Source of the DNA: Chloroflexota bacterium
Lineage (GTDB): Bacteria > Chloroflexota > Anaerolineae > J102
DNA length: 64,000 nt
NCBI GenBank assembly: GCA_029782215.1
Contig: JAKOVD010000098.1
Coordinates: 1 to 64,000, forward strand
Direction of reading: 5' to 3'
The notes below the pieces were generated by a model that worked only from the letters and a program-made list of their open reading frames with translations, was not told the DNA's origin and ran no database searches. The first letter of the stretch is position 1. Every line of letters starts with the position of its first letter. The position numbers and the translations under genes are program-made. Positions 21,192 through 30,157 of this stretch are shown here, in pieces.

Positions 21192-22640
21192 CTAGCTGGA
21201 CCGGCCGCGCCTTCTGCCCCGGTGGCGCCCACCGGACTTCTCGCGGGCGGGCTGCGCCGCTGCGGGCTCACCCGGCTGCGGCGCCGGCGCGTGCAGCATC
21301 TGTTGATAGTAGTCGTCGAGCAGCATGGCGATGATGGCCGATTCCTCTTCGGTCTCCGCCAGGCTGCGGGCAAGCGGCACGAAGCGCCGGCTGCGCTCCG
21401 TCTGCAGGTTGTCGCGCTCGCGCAGCCGGGCTTCGAGCAGGGCGGTCACGCGCTCGGCCACGATGGCCTCGACATCGGCGTCGGCCGGCAGCGGGCGCTC
21501 CTGCATGTCGATGCCGTAATGTTTGGCGATGCGGTCGAGCTGGGGGCGTTCCAGGCGGTTGACCAGGGTGATGGCGATGCCGCTGGCGCCGGCCCTGCCG
21601 GTGCGCCCGGCGCGGTGGATATAGGCTTCAATGTCCTCCGGCGGCTCGTATTGGATCACGTAGGGCAGGTCGCGTATGTCCAGCCCGCGGGCGGCGACAT
21701 CGGTCGCCACCAGGAAGCGCAGGGTCCCACTGCGCACGCGTTCCAGGACGCGCTCGCGCTCGCCCTGGGAAAGGTCGGCGCTGATCTCGTCGGCGTCGTA
21801 GCCGAAGCGCTGCAGGACGACGGAAATGTAGTGGACGCGGGCTTTCGTGTTGCAGAAGATCAGGGCGGCGGCAGGGTTCTCGATTTCGATGATGCGAACG
21901 AGGCTGCGGTCTTTGTCCATGCCGGGCACGATGTAGTAGATGTGCTCGGTGTCGGTGACGTGGACGTGGTCGCTGCTGAGGGTCAGCAGCTCGGGGCTGC
22001 GAATGAACTCGGCCGCGGTGCGCATCACGTAGGCCGGGAAGGTCGCCGAGAACATGCTCGTGTGCACGCGGCGGTCGGGCAGGTAGCGCTGCACATTGAC
22101 CATGTCCGGATAGAAGCCCATCGAGAGCATCCGGTCGGCCTCATCGAACACCAGCATGCGCAGGTTCGCCAGGTTGAGCGACCGCCGGAGCAGGTGGTCG
22201 AGGACGCGGCCGGGCGTGCCCACCACGATATGAGCGCCCTGGCGCAAAGCGTCGATCTGGGGGCCGTAGCCGACGCCGCCGTAGACGGCCACAGTGCGCA
22301 GACCAGCGGGGGCGCACAGTGTCTCTGCCTCCTGCCAGACCTGCCGCGCCAGCTCGCGTGTCGGAACCAGGATCAGCGCCTGGCAGTGCGGCTGCGCCGG
22401 ATCCAGCCTCTCCAGCATCGGCAAAAGGAAAGCGCCGGTCTTGCCGCTGCCGGTGCGCGCCTGGATCATCATGTCGCGGCCGGCCAGCAGGTAGGGCAGA
22501 GCGCGGGCCTGGACGGGCATAAGGTCCGTCCAGCCGGCGCGGCCCGCGGCCTCGCGGAGGGAGGCAGGAAGATCGGTAAACGTGAGTTCAGGCAAGGGAT
22601 TCTGCGGCTCGCCTGTGGGCGGGTCTTGCGTCGGGTTCAT
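21192..22640 (-). CDS. DEAD-box ATP-dependent RNA helicase
   Basis: 482 residues. Motifs appear in order: the Q-motif region PELTFTDLPASLREA, motif I ARTGSGKT, Ia PTRELARQ, Ib VGTPGR, II VFDEADRM, III FSATFP, IV LIFCNTKARVHY, V ATDVAARGLDI, and VI HRAGRTGRAG. A C-terminal extension of about 100 residues ends in a basic KSGGRHRGRRRGRSS tail, a likely RNA-binding region as in CsdA/RhlE proteins. It remodels structured RNA in the cytosol. Which of rhlE, csdA or cshA it corresponds to cannot be told. It lies 12 bp upstream of the VIT1 gene and may be cotranscribed. Confidence 0.95.
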   Translation of the reverse strand: MNPTQDPPTGEPQNPLPELTFTDLPASLREAAGRAGWTDLMPVQARALPYLLAGRDMMIQARTGSGKTGAFLLPMLERLDPAQPHCQALILVPTRELARQVWQEAETLCAPAGLRTVAVYGGVGYGPQIDALRQGAHIVVGTPGRVLDHLLRRSLNLANLRMLVFDEADRMLSMGFYPDMVNVQRYLPDRRVHTSMFSATFPAYVMRTAAEFIRSPELLTLSSDHVHVTDTEHIYYIVPGMDKDRSLVRIIEIENPAAALIFCNTKARVHYISVVLQRFGYDADEISADLSQGERERVLERVRSGTLRFLVATDVAARGLDIRDLPYVIQYEPPEDIEAYIHRAGRTGRAGASGIAITLVNRLERPQLDRIAKHYGIDMQERPLPADADVEAIVAERVTALLEARLRERDNLQTERSRRFVPLARSLAETEEESAIIAMLLDDYYQQMLHAPAPQPGEPAAAQPAREKSGGRHRGRRRGRSS

Positions 22641-22764
22641 GAGGGCACCAAGAGAGATGAAGACAGATTGTCCATGCCATTATAGAGCAGACGGCATCGA
22701 AAGCGCTCGCGTCTGTACATAACCTGAATTGTCAGGCGACGGCCGGAAAAGGTCGCCCAAAAGA

Positions 22765-22794
22765 ACAGCCGCCCGAGTCCCCTCGGGCGGCTGT
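22765..22794 (-). terminator. strong intrinsic terminator of the solute-binding protein gene
   Basis: Perfect 13-bp GC-rich stem (22765-22777 with 22782-22794, TCCC loop). On the minus strand it is followed by GTTCTTTTGGG. It lies 46 bases beyond the stop of the gene at 22841. Confidence 0.8.
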
Positions 22795-22840
22795 CTGTCG
22801 ATACGAACTGTGGAATCGCCAGGTTGCCACCGGCGCCTGG

Positions 22841-24934
22841 CTACCGCGGCATCGGTTGTCCCATCACCGTCACGGTCAGCGTCTGCGAGGTTTCGCCGTT
22901 GCCGTAGGCAATGAGGCGGTACTCGTATAGGCCGGGACCGGGCGGGCAGTCGGGCTGGCTGCCGTTGGCCGGGCCATTCACGTTGAGCTGGGTGCCGCCG
23001 CGCATCAAGTTGACGTTCTTGACATTGGTGGTTTGCCAGCGCAGGTCAACGCACTCGCCGGCGTTGATCTCATTCCGGTTGGTCGTGAATGAGTTGATGA
23101 AGGGGCCGGGGGGTGGGGCGTTGTTGACGTTCACCGTCACCTGGCGCGTCTCCTGGCTGTCGTCCTGTTTGACCACGCGCAGCGTGTAGGTAGTGGTACT
23201 GGTGGGGCAGACCTGCTGAGAACCCTGTCCGGCAACCCCCTGATCGTTCAGGTAGACTGCCTTCACGTTCTTGACGTCCCAGCGCAGGGTGGTGCACTGG
23301 CCGGAGTTGATCGTGCCATTGTCCACCCAGAAGTTGATCTGAGCAGGCGGCGGCGCCCCATTGACGTTGATCGTGATCGGGAAGTTGAGGGTGTTGTTGG
23401 CGCTGTCGATCACGCGCAGGGTGTACGTGGTGGTTGTGGTCGGGCAAACGACGCGGGAATCATGGCCGCCGACCGGCTGCGTGTTGCTGCCATCAATGAA
23501 GTAGACGGCCTTGACGTTGTCCACGTCCCAGCGGACGGTCGTGCACTGGCCGGCGTTGATCCAGGTAGCATCGGCGCGCAGGTTCGGGTTCACGCCGACC
23601 GGCGGGGGCGGCGGCGGGGGCGGCGGGTTGGGGTTGGGGACCTGAATGCCGACCCAAATCACCTCGCCGAAGGCGCGGTTGGTGGTGTCGTGCATCTGCC
23701 AGAAGGCCTGGTACGTGCCGTAGGTGGTGGGGGCAGTCAGGTGGGCGGTGAGGTCAACAGTCTCGCCAGGCTGCACCGCCTTGCCGACGAACACGGGTGT
23801 GGCGCCCATGGCGGCCTCGGGGCGGTTACCGCGCACGTAGCCCAGGTAGAAGTTGGGCTCCCAGGCGCAGGTGCCGGAATTGCGGACGCGCCATTTCTTG
23901 TCGAACTTCTGGCCCGGCTTCATAACGGGCGGGGCGGTCATGTTCTTGTCGTCGTAGTTCAGATCGGCGACGTAGGCCATGCTGTACAGGCAGGGGACCG
24001 GGGTGGGGGTCGCCTGCGGCGCGGGCGTGGGCTCGGGCACCTGGTCATCCTTGCCTGGCTGAATGTCCGAGGCCTTAGCGTTCAGGTACTGCTTTGCCAG
24101 CTTGGCATAGGAGCCGTCCTCCTGCACCTCCAGTAGCGCCTGGTTGAGGTGGTCGATCAACGTCGAGCCGGTGCGGGCGGCGATGGCGAACTTCTGCTTG
24201 TTGTAGTTCTGGCCGCCGATGCGAACGTCGGGGTTGGAGGCGAACTGCTGCGCCGGCAGGAGGCCCATGAGCGCCACGTCAAGCTTGCCGCTGGCGAGAT
24301 CGCGCACCATGGCGTTGACATCCTGGTAGGTGACCAGGTCGGTCTGGGTGATCAGACCTTCATCCACCAGGTTTGTCTGCGCCCAGCTCTGGTAGGTCGT
24401 GCCGCGCTGGACGCCCACCGTATGGTTGATCATGTCGGTGGCGGAGTTGATGTCGCCCTGATAGTTCTTGCCTACCAGCGCCGCGTCTTCACCCATATAG
24501 TAGATGTTGGAGAAGTCCACGATCTGCTGCCTGTCAGGCGTCACCGAGATGGCGGCGATGGCGGCGTCGATGCGGCCCAGGCGCAGGGCATCATTCAGGC
24601 CATCGAAGGCATTGTCGACGAAGACGACGCCGACGCCCATGCGCTTGCCGAGCTCCTTCATCAAGGCAATGTCAAAGCCGTCGAGCTGGTAGTTGCTCGA
24701 ATAGAACTCGAACGGCGGATAGTCGGCCGAGGTACCGACCATGATCCGGCCTGCCTTCTTGACACTCGCCCAATCGTCGGCTGGCGCGGCGGCTGGGGTG
24801 GGTGTGCCTGCAGCGGCCAGGGACTGGCTCTGCGACACGCTCGGCGAAGGCGCTGCCATCGCCGGAACAAGGACGATGGCGAGGGTGGCGATGATTGCCA
24901 GTCCCAAGGCAACCATCCGTTTCCAGTGTTTCAT
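22841..24934 (-). CDS. family-3 solute-binding protein fused to NBR1-type Ig and tandem Ig-like domains
   Basis: 697 residues. A signal peptide (ALGLAIIATLAIVLVPAMA) is followed by a short Ala/Pro linker. Residues about 55-290 form an amino-acid-type periplasmic binding domain: IMVGTSADYPPFEF, LDGFDIALMKELGKRMGV, RIDAAIAAISVTPDRQQIVDFS, and VGVQRGTTYQSWAQ. A Pro/Thr linker leads to an NBR1-like Ig domain (KKWRVRNSGTCAWEPNFYLGYV). A run of nine prolines then leads to three Ig-like repeats of about 85 residues, each with NAGQCTTVRWDVDNVKAVYF-type openings and CPTTTTTYTLRV. No permease or ATPase gene is adjacent, so it may be an orphan receptor anchored or retained at the surface by its Ig tail rather than a transporter subunit. 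Own terminator downstream. Confidence 0.85.
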   Translation of the reverse strand: MKHWKRMVALGLAIIATLAIVLVPAMAAPSPSVSQSQSLAAAGTPTPAAAPADDWASVKKAGRIMVGTSADYPPFEFYSSNYQLDGFDIALMKELGKRMGVGVVFVDNAFDGLNDALRLGRIDAAIAAISVTPDRQQIVDFSNIYYMGEDAALVGKNYQGDINSATDMINHTVGVQRGTTYQSWAQTNLVDEGLITQTDLVTYQDVNAMVRDLASGKLDVALMGLLPAQQFASNPDVRIGGQNYNKQKFAIAARTGSTLIDHLNQALLEVQEDGSYAKLAKQYLNAKASDIQPGKDDQVPEPTPAPQATPTPVPCLYSMAYVADLNYDDKNMTAPPVMKPGQKFDKKWRVRNSGTCAWEPNFYLGYVRGNRPEAAMGATPVFVGKAVQPGETVDLTAHLTAPTTYGTYQAFWQMHDTTNRAFGEVIWVGIQVPNPNPPPPPPPPPVGVNPNLRADATWINAGQCTTVRWDVDNVKAVYFIDGSNTQPVGGHDSRVVCPTTTTTYTLRVIDSANNTLNFPITINVNGAPPPAQINFWVDNGTINSGQCTTLRWDVKNVKAVYLNDQGVAGQGSQQVCPTSTTTYTLRVVKQDDSQETRQVTVNVNNAPPPGPFINSFTTNRNEINAGECVDLRWQTTNVKNVNLMRGGTQLNVNGPANGSQPDCPPGPGLYEYRLIAYGNGETSQTLTVTVMGQPMPR

Positions 24935-25081
24935 AGAGCTTCACTTCCTACTTTGAGTGCATCGGTACGGAACCAGTTTGGAGCATTCTACACGATCGGC
25001 GCCTGCGGCAGGTAAGGTAGCGCGCCCCCGTAGGCGGTCCTGCCGCCTGGGTCCGGCAACAGCGATGCCGGCGCCAGCACT

Positions 25082-25590
25082 TCACAAGTATAGGGGGTGG
25101 CAGACGCCTGAGTCATCTGCCGACTGGCTCGAATTGCCTATGCCGTATGGCCTATCTGGCCGGGTGCGGCCAGAAACGCCCCTCCATGTGGCCCGACGGC
25201 GCAAATCCCCGCGCCCGGGAACGGCACAGACCAGGCGAGGCAGCGCAGCCACGGGTTTGCAGTCCTCGCCCAGGACCCTGAGCGATGTACCGGCCAGGCG
25301 CGTGGCGGACGTGACCCAGAGACAGAAAAGGAAGCCCACGGCTCGACGCCTCCAGGCCGGGTTGAGCCGGCGCCACCGCTTGGCCATGCCGGCCAGTCCC
25401 AAGAGGAAGAGGACGACCGGCAGCGCCACAGTGCGTGACCGCCAGAAGCTCGGCCACGGCCTTGGCAGCCGGCGGCGGGCATCAGCCGCAGCAGCCTCAG
25501 GACCAGGAGCCCGTTCCCAGTCAACGCGAGCGCCAGCAGCAGCCAGACGCCGCAGCGGACGGGGGAAAGCACCGGCATGGTCAGGGTCAT
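25082..25590 (-). pseudogene. degraded small membrane protein (possible ElyC/YdcF-like remnant)
   Basis: No single frame explains this stretch. A frame starting at ATG 25590 gives a good membrane helix (CGVWLLLALALTGNGLLVLR), then loses protein character. A second minus-strand frame, stopping at 25082, then shows TVALPVVLFLLGLAGMAKRW and AVGFLFCLWVTSATRLAG, two more hydrophobic segments with Arg-rich turns. Two helices plus a following loop resemble the N-terminal part of ElyC/YdcF-type proteins, but the catalytic domain is absent. A frameshifted, truncated gene is the simplest reading. Between 24957 and 25081 nothing is seen. Confidence 0.3.
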
Positions 25591-25636
25591 GACAATGGCG
25601 ACGCACCGCCGAGGTGCGCCGCCCATTCTACAAGCC

Positions 25637-27895
25637 CTAGGGCCGCAGCGGCGGTTTCATCGGGGCCGGATCGTCGTTGGCGGGGGAAGAGCGCTGAGGC
25701 GGGCTTTGGTAGCCGGTTCGGCTCAGGCTGACATCATCCACCAGGAAGTTGCTGTTGGCGGAGCTGTCGGTCGTGGCCACGAAGGAGAGCAGGAGCGTCT
25801 GGCCTGCATAGGCAGCTAGGTTGATCGTCTCCTCGACCCAGCCGCCGGTATTGCGGTCAGCACACAGCTCCTGCGACCAGACGGTATCGGCGCCGGCGCG
25901 AAGCCAGGCGTGATCGACGCTGCAGTCGCCCTCCTCGCTGCCCACCACATACCAGAAGTGCAGATAGAGGGCGGGTGTCGCCGGGAGCGAGACGCTTTGG
26001 CCAAGCTTGCTCACCTCGTCGTCGTCGCCGCCGAGCCAGGCGAGCCAGGAGCCGGAGTGGGGTGGACCGGGAAGATTCTTGTTGAGAATAAGCGGGTAGC
26101 CCTGCGCCGAGCTCTCGGACCAGGAGCCGTCCCGACCGGCCTCGAAGTCGCCATTGCGGATAGCCGGCAGGGCGGCGGTGGTCGGGGTCCGTGTGGGCGT
26201 GGACGTAGCTTGGGGCTTGACCGTGGGCGAAGGGGTAGGCGTCGGCGTTTCGGCCCACAACCAGAGGGGAAGGAACAACCGGAGAGGTAGGGCGCCAAAG
26301 GTGGGCGTGGCCGTCGGCGACGGGCCCCGGGTCGGCGTTCGCGTCGGTGTCCGTGTCGGGGTGCGCGTGGCAGTGGGCGTGCGTGTCGCCGTAGCGGCGC
26401 CTGTGGCGGCGCGTGTAGCGGTCGGCGTGGGCGTGCCCGTCGCCGGCCTGCGCGTCGGAGTTGCGGTCGGAGTCGGGGAGGGCGGGCTGCCGTTGCGGAT
26501 CGTGACCACGAACCCGGTGGCGGTCTGGCTGTCGACGCGGATGCTGATGTTGGCGGCGGGGTCCGTGAAGGTCTCGCCGGGCAGCCACTGCGCCCCACTA
26601 TCGCCGGTGTTCCCGTTGTTGTCGCCGTCGACCACCTGGGCCGGTCGCTGCCGGTCCAGGTCCACCTGGTGGATGATGACCGCCTGGCCGGGCAGCGTGT
26701 TGTCATAACCTACCTTACGCCGCACTTCGACGGTGTAGAAGCGCCTGGTCGAGCCGAGGATAGGAACCTGCGCCATCAGGTAGTTGCTCGTCTGCGGCTG
26801 CGCCAACTGTTCCAGGGTGAGGGTGCTCTGCGAGGCCAGGGGCACCACGAAGCGGCGGGCGCCGATCCAGCCCAGCCTGTCCTTGTGATAGGCAATCGTG
26901 TGCTGGCCCAGGCAGCCGTAACCCGGCAGCTTGCCGTTCCAGCAGTCGCCCCAACTGTCGCTCATCACGTCCCAGCGGTTGTCGTACGTCTTCCCGTACA
27001 TGCCGGAGGAGTGCGGCAGACCGAAACCGTGCCCCATCTCGTGCGCCAGGACGCCGAGATTGGCATAGCCCCAGGGAGGCTCCCAGGTGAGGTACCAGGT
27101 GCGCCTGACGCCGTCCAGGGTCAGCGTGCGGTACCCGCCCCAGCCGAAGCCGTCCAGCTCGGCATTGAACATCATGTTGACGCCTACGAACGATGGGAAG
27201 TTGATGATGGCGTCGGCGACGCCGGTGCAGTCGGCGGTGCCGCGGTCGAGGTCCATGTCGGGGCTGCCGTCGCCGTTCTGGTCGTAGACGTAGTAGGACC
27301 GGGGATGGGGGATCGTGAACCACTGGGCGGTGGTGGCGCTGCCCTGCAGGTTGATTTGCCCGAAGGACTGCTCCTGCCAGTAGTGGTCCATGCCGGGGAA
27401 GGTGCTCCCATACAAGCCCATGAAGTAGTCCACCGGCCTGGGCTCATCGGCGATGTCGGCGAACTTGCAGAGGATGGTCACCCAGGGTTGGGCACCCGAC
27501 AGCGCCGGCGCTGACGCCTGAGCACCTGTGGACGGGTCCGGCTGGAGGTCGCGCACGGCAAAACGGGGCGCATCACCCTTTGCACGCCAGGCGCCGCTGA
27601 TCTGGACAAGCTGGCCGTTCCGGGCCATGGCGTGCGCCAGGTCGGTTTCGCCGATCCCTTCCATGTCCAACGCCACCGCCCGTCCATCGGGCAGCGCCAG
27701 CGAGAAAGCCGTTGTGGTCTGGCCGTCGAGGCCGTCGCCCCAGGCCATGTTGAGCCAGCCGGAGAGCGTTTCCGGGCTGCGCTGCGCGGTGCTTCCACTG
27801 GCCGCCTGCGCCAACAGGGTCACCACCAGCACCACGCTGAACACGACCAGCCAGCCTGCCCGCAGCGTCCGAACCGCGCCGTTCATTTTCTGCAT
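25637..27895 (-). CDS. secreted M6-like zinc metalloprotease with Thr-Pro linkers and C-terminal adhesion domain
   Basis: 752 residues from the ATG at 27895, preceded by AGGA at good spacing. The hydrophobic LRAGWLVVFSVVLVVTLLAQAASG is a signal peptide. Residues about 285-295, HEMGHGFGLPH, are an HExxHxxGxxH zinc site, and WDVMSDSWGDC downstream could be the Met-turn, as in immune-inhibitor-A/M6-like peptidases. A Thr/Pro-rich region of tandem TRTP units follows, then LRLFLPLWLW, then a second TP-rich linker, then a beta-rich domain of about 150 residues (NGDFEAGRDGSW, LYLHFWYVVGSEEGD, LLLSFVATTD, DDVSLSRTG) like MAM/CBM-type jelly rolls. Expected role: extracellular protein degradation. The LP segment resembles the C-terminal tails of other secreted proteins in this window but is internal here. 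Confidence 0.85.
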   Translation of the reverse strand: MQKMNGAVRTLRAGWLVVFSVVLVVTLLAQAASGSTAQRSPETLSGWLNMAWGDGLDGQTTTAFSLALPDGRAVALDMEGIGETDLAHAMARNGQLVQISGAWRAKGDAPRFAVRDLQPDPSTGAQASAPALSGAQPWVTILCKFADIADEPRPVDYFMGLYGSTFPGMDHYWQEQSFGQINLQGSATTAQWFTIPHPRSYYVYDQNGDGSPDMDLDRGTADCTGVADAIINFPSFVGVNMMFNAELDGFGWGGYRTLTLDGVRRTWYLTWEPPWGYANLGVLAHEMGHGFGLPHSSGMYGKTYDNRWDVMSDSWGDCWNGKLPGYGCLGQHTIAYHKDRLGWIGARRFVVPLASQSTLTLEQLAQPQTSNYLMAQVPILGSTRRFYTVEVRRKVGYDNTLPGQAVIIHQVDLDRQRPAQVVDGDNNGNTGDSGAQWLPGETFTDPAANISIRVDSQTATGFVVTIRNGSPPSPTPTATPTRRPATGTPTPTATRAATGAATATRTPTATRTPTRTPTRTPTRGPSPTATPTFGALPLRLFLPLWLWAETPTPTPSPTVKPQATSTPTRTPTTAALPAIRNGDFEAGRDGSWSESSAQGYPLILNKNLPGPPHSGSWLAWLGGDDDEVSKLGQSVSLPATPALYLHFWYVVGSEEGDCSVDHAWLRAGADTVWSQELCADRNTGGWVEETINLAAYAGQTLLLSFVATTDSSANSNFLVDDVSLSRTGYQSPPQRSSPANDDPAPMKPPLRP

Positions 27896-27988
27896 CCTGG
27901 AGTCCTGGGAGCGCCGCCGCCACATCACAGCAGTCACTTCCCGGCTCATTCTGCCAAACGGCAGAGACGCGCGGCAAATCGGAGATCG

Positions 27989-28021
27989 ACGTGCGACGCA
28001 CCTCGCAGGTGCGTCGCACGT
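27989..28021. repeat. perfect palindrome after the ATP-grasp cluster
   Basis: A 15-bp perfect stem (ACGTGCGACGCACCT, loop CGC), seven bases beyond the stop of the minus-strand gene at 28028. There is no U-tract on either strand. It is more likely a REP-like element than a terminator, though it could act as a 3' barrier. Confidence 0.65.
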
Positions 28022-28027
28022 GGCCCA

Positions 28028-29377
28028 CTATCTGTGGTCGATCACAAAGGTCGGCACCGAGGAGCCGCCGCCCGCCGTGACGTTGAGCAGGTCGACGGTG
28101 GAGAGGCGGGTGAGGGCGCTCGACATAAAGCTACCGTAGAAGCAGAACGGCGCCGTGTCGAACAGGCGGTCGATGAAGCGGACGTGCCCATCGACGATGC
28201 TCGGATACGGCTCGGAGGGGATGCTGATCCGCTCCTGGACGATGTGCGGCGTGGCCAGGGCCACCTGCACGGCCGCTTCCCAGGCGGCATCGTCAACACT
28301 CCAGCCCAGGACGATGCCCTTGCCGCCGTACTCGTCGTTGGGCTTGAGCACCATGCGGCTGCGGTTGGCGAGGATGAAGGGCACCAGGTCGACTTCGCGG
28401 TTATGGAAGGCTGTCGTGCGCTCCTCCACCCGCCGCGTCCAGGGCACGTGCTCCTGGATGGCCTTGTACTCGTCATCCTCGAAGAGATGGGCGTTGCGCT
28501 CATCGCTCAGCACCGCCAGGCTCATCTTCTTGTAGAGCATCTTGCAGGTGAAGGGGTTGACCATGCAGACGGCGCGGTCGCGCACGGCGCGGACGACGTC
28601 GCTGGTCAGGCCTCCCCACTCCACCAGCTCGGAGAGGAGGACGCGCTTGTAGATGAGGTCGATGGCGAAGTCGCCGGCCCATAGCTTGCCGTTGCGGTAC
28701 TCGACCTCGCGCGGGTCGGCGATCACGCAGTTGAGCCCCTGCGCCTGGAAGTAGTTGAAGAACAGCTCAAACTCGCTGTAGGTGGGCACCTCGCGCCAGT
28801 CGAGGATGGCGATGTTGGGGCGGGCGTAGCGCCCCAGCCACTGCTTGTAGCAGTCGAGCAGTGTGTGCAGCACATCCACCCGGGCCGGCAGCGGGCGCAC
28901 CTGGTAGCGCTTCATGAACTCGCCCATCACCGGCAGCCCGCTGAACACGCTGGACAGCACGTCGTTGTAGGCGGGGGCGGCGGGCGTCTCGGCGTTGTAC
29001 TCCGTCAGCTTGAGCTCGAACGAATCGGGGACGAAGAAGGTGTCCAGCCGCGAGAGGGGCGTGGGGCTGCGGAAGCCGGGGTCGAAGGTCGCCAGCTCCT
29101 CTTCCCACTCGGTGAGGCCAAACTGTTGGCGGAAGGCGGGGCTGACCACACCCGCGCGATGGATCTTGTCGAACGCCCGCAGGAGGAGCGCCACTCTTTG
29201 CTGGATGTAACGGAATTCCTGGAAGGTCAGGAAGCGCGGGCGCAGGACCGACGACAGGGGCCGGTCCCCAAAGAAGAGGCCTCGGCGCTTCATCTGGTCG
29301 TCAAGCTGGGCCTGTGAGTCCAGCGCCATCTCGTCGGAAAGCAGGTCGTGGTAAGCTTGGCTGGCGGTGGTGGACAT
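28028..29377 (-). CDS. circularly permuted ATP-grasp ligase-like protein
   Basis: 449 residues. Residues about 330-355 contain RSRMVLKPNDEYGGKGIVLGW, a glycine-rich ATP-grasp loop with its Lys, followed by HIVQERI (adenine-binding strand), FIDRLFD, and a terminal NVTAGGGSSVPTFVID. Upstream, MVNPFTCKMLYKKMSLAVLSDE is the Asn/Pro/Lys-containing block seen before the ATP site in glutathionylspermidine-synthase-like, circularly permuted ATP-grasp enzymes. Such enzymes join a carboxylate to an amine with ATP. Substrates are unknown. It is the last gene of a same-strand cluster with a second ATP-grasp enzyme, an esterase and a PuuD-like hydrolase, although a 207-bp gap with a palindrome separates it from the gene before. 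Confidence 0.7.
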   Translation of the reverse strand: MSTTASQAYHDLLSDEMALDSQAQLDDQMKRRGLFFGDRPLSSVLRPRFLTFQEFRYIQQRVALLLRAFDKIHRAGVVSPAFRQQFGLTEWEEELATFDPGFRSPTPLSRLDTFFVPDSFELKLTEYNAETPAAPAYNDVLSSVFSGLPVMGEFMKRYQVRPLPARVDVLHTLLDCYKQWLGRYARPNIAILDWREVPTYSEFELFFNYFQAQGLNCVIADPREVEYRNGKLWAGDFAIDLIYKRVLLSELVEWGGLTSDVVRAVRDRAVCMVNPFTCKMLYKKMSLAVLSDERNAHLFEDDEYKAIQEHVPWTRRVEERTTAFHNREVDLVPFILANRSRMVLKPNDEYGGKGIVLGWSVDDAAWEAAVQVALATPHIVQERISIPSEPYPSIVDGHVRFIDRLFDTAPFCFYGSFMSSALTRLSTVDLLNVTAGGGSSVPTFVIDHR

Positions 29378-29455
29378 GGGCTTGAGGCCTCAGATAGGTA
29401 GAGCCAGGTGAGCGCCGGAGGCGGGCGATGCCAGGGGAGGCTGGTGGAAACCTGT

Positions 29456-29541
29456 CCCTATGTCATTGCGAACGACCCTGCCCTGAGGCAATCTCCACAG
29501 CACTCTGGGGATTGCCTCACTTCGTTTGCAATGACATAGGG
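29456..29541. repeat. 86-bp palindromic repeat (MITE/REP-like)
   Basis: CCCTATGTCATTGC (29456-29469) pairs with GCAATGACATAGGG (29528-29541). Inside, TGAGGCAATC pairs with GATTGCCTCA, so most of the element folds into one long hairpin. The AGGCAATC...GATTGCCT...GCAATGACA design is a familiar dispersed palindrome in many bacterial genomes. It lies between two genes of the ATP-grasp cluster. Confidence 0.8.
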
Positions 29542-29584
29542 GATTTGTTTGCCGGGGCAGTTCTGGGGCCCCGGCTCCGGGTGA

Positions 29585-30121
29585 TCAGTCGAACAGCTTG
29601 ATCTTGGGATAGATGATGTACAGGACGATGAAGGCGGGGATGAGCTCTGCGAAGGCGCCGACCATGCCCATGCCCAGGGCACCGAACAGCACGATCATCA
29701 GCGCTGCCGAGACGATGACGGCGGCGGCGTAGACATAGATGCCGATGCGCTTCCAGTACCACAAGAGGACGGCGGCGACCACCGAGGCGACGGCAGCGGC
29801 GGCATGGAGACCGAAGGCTACCTGCTTGGTGACCTCACCGAACCCACCGATCGAATAGAGATAGGCGGCGACGATGCCGGTGGCGACGAGGCCGTGCAGG
29901 AAGACCAGGGCGATGGCAATGGTCATCAGCGTGGTACGCTGCTTGCGCGCCGGCGTGCTCTTGGAGTTGGCTTTGGCTTTGTTTGCCGGCTGCGACTGCT
30001 TGCCTGCGGACTGTGATTTGCTCGCGGAGGGCGCCTTGGGTTTGGCGGGCGCCGGTGTCTGCTGTTGGGCGGCCTGCGCCTGAGTGGCAGCGGCGTTGGG
30101 GACTTTGTGGCGTCTGGACAT
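29585..30121 (-). CDS. small membrane protein with charged Ala/Lys/Pro-rich N-terminus
   Basis: 178 residues. Residues 1-62 are low-complexity (Ala, Gln, Pro, Lys, Ser), probably disordered and cytosolic. Four hydrophobic helices follow: TIAIALVFLHGLVATGIVAA, LHAAAAVASVVAAVLLW, AAAVIVSAALMIVLFGALG, and LIPAFIVLYIIYP. No known domain was recognised. It sits between the two ATP-grasp genes on the same strand, 36 bp after the upstream one, so it may be a membrane partner of that pathway. Confidence 0.6.
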   Translation of the reverse strand: MSRRHKVPNAAATQAQAAQQQTPAPAKPKAPSASKSQSAGKQSQPANKAKANSKSTPARKQRTTLMTIAIALVFLHGLVATGIVAAYLYSIGGFGEVTKQVAFGLHAAAAVASVVAAVLLWYWKRIGIYVYAAAVIVSAALMIVLFGALGMGMVGAFAELIPAFIVLYIIYPKIKLFD

Positions 30122-30157
30122 GGAGAGGGCCTCGATGGGTGGGATAAGACTGGTGAC

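Noticed and set aside
27989-28021. Palindrome as an intrinsic terminator
   Set aside because: There is no U-tract on either side. Kept as a repeat only.
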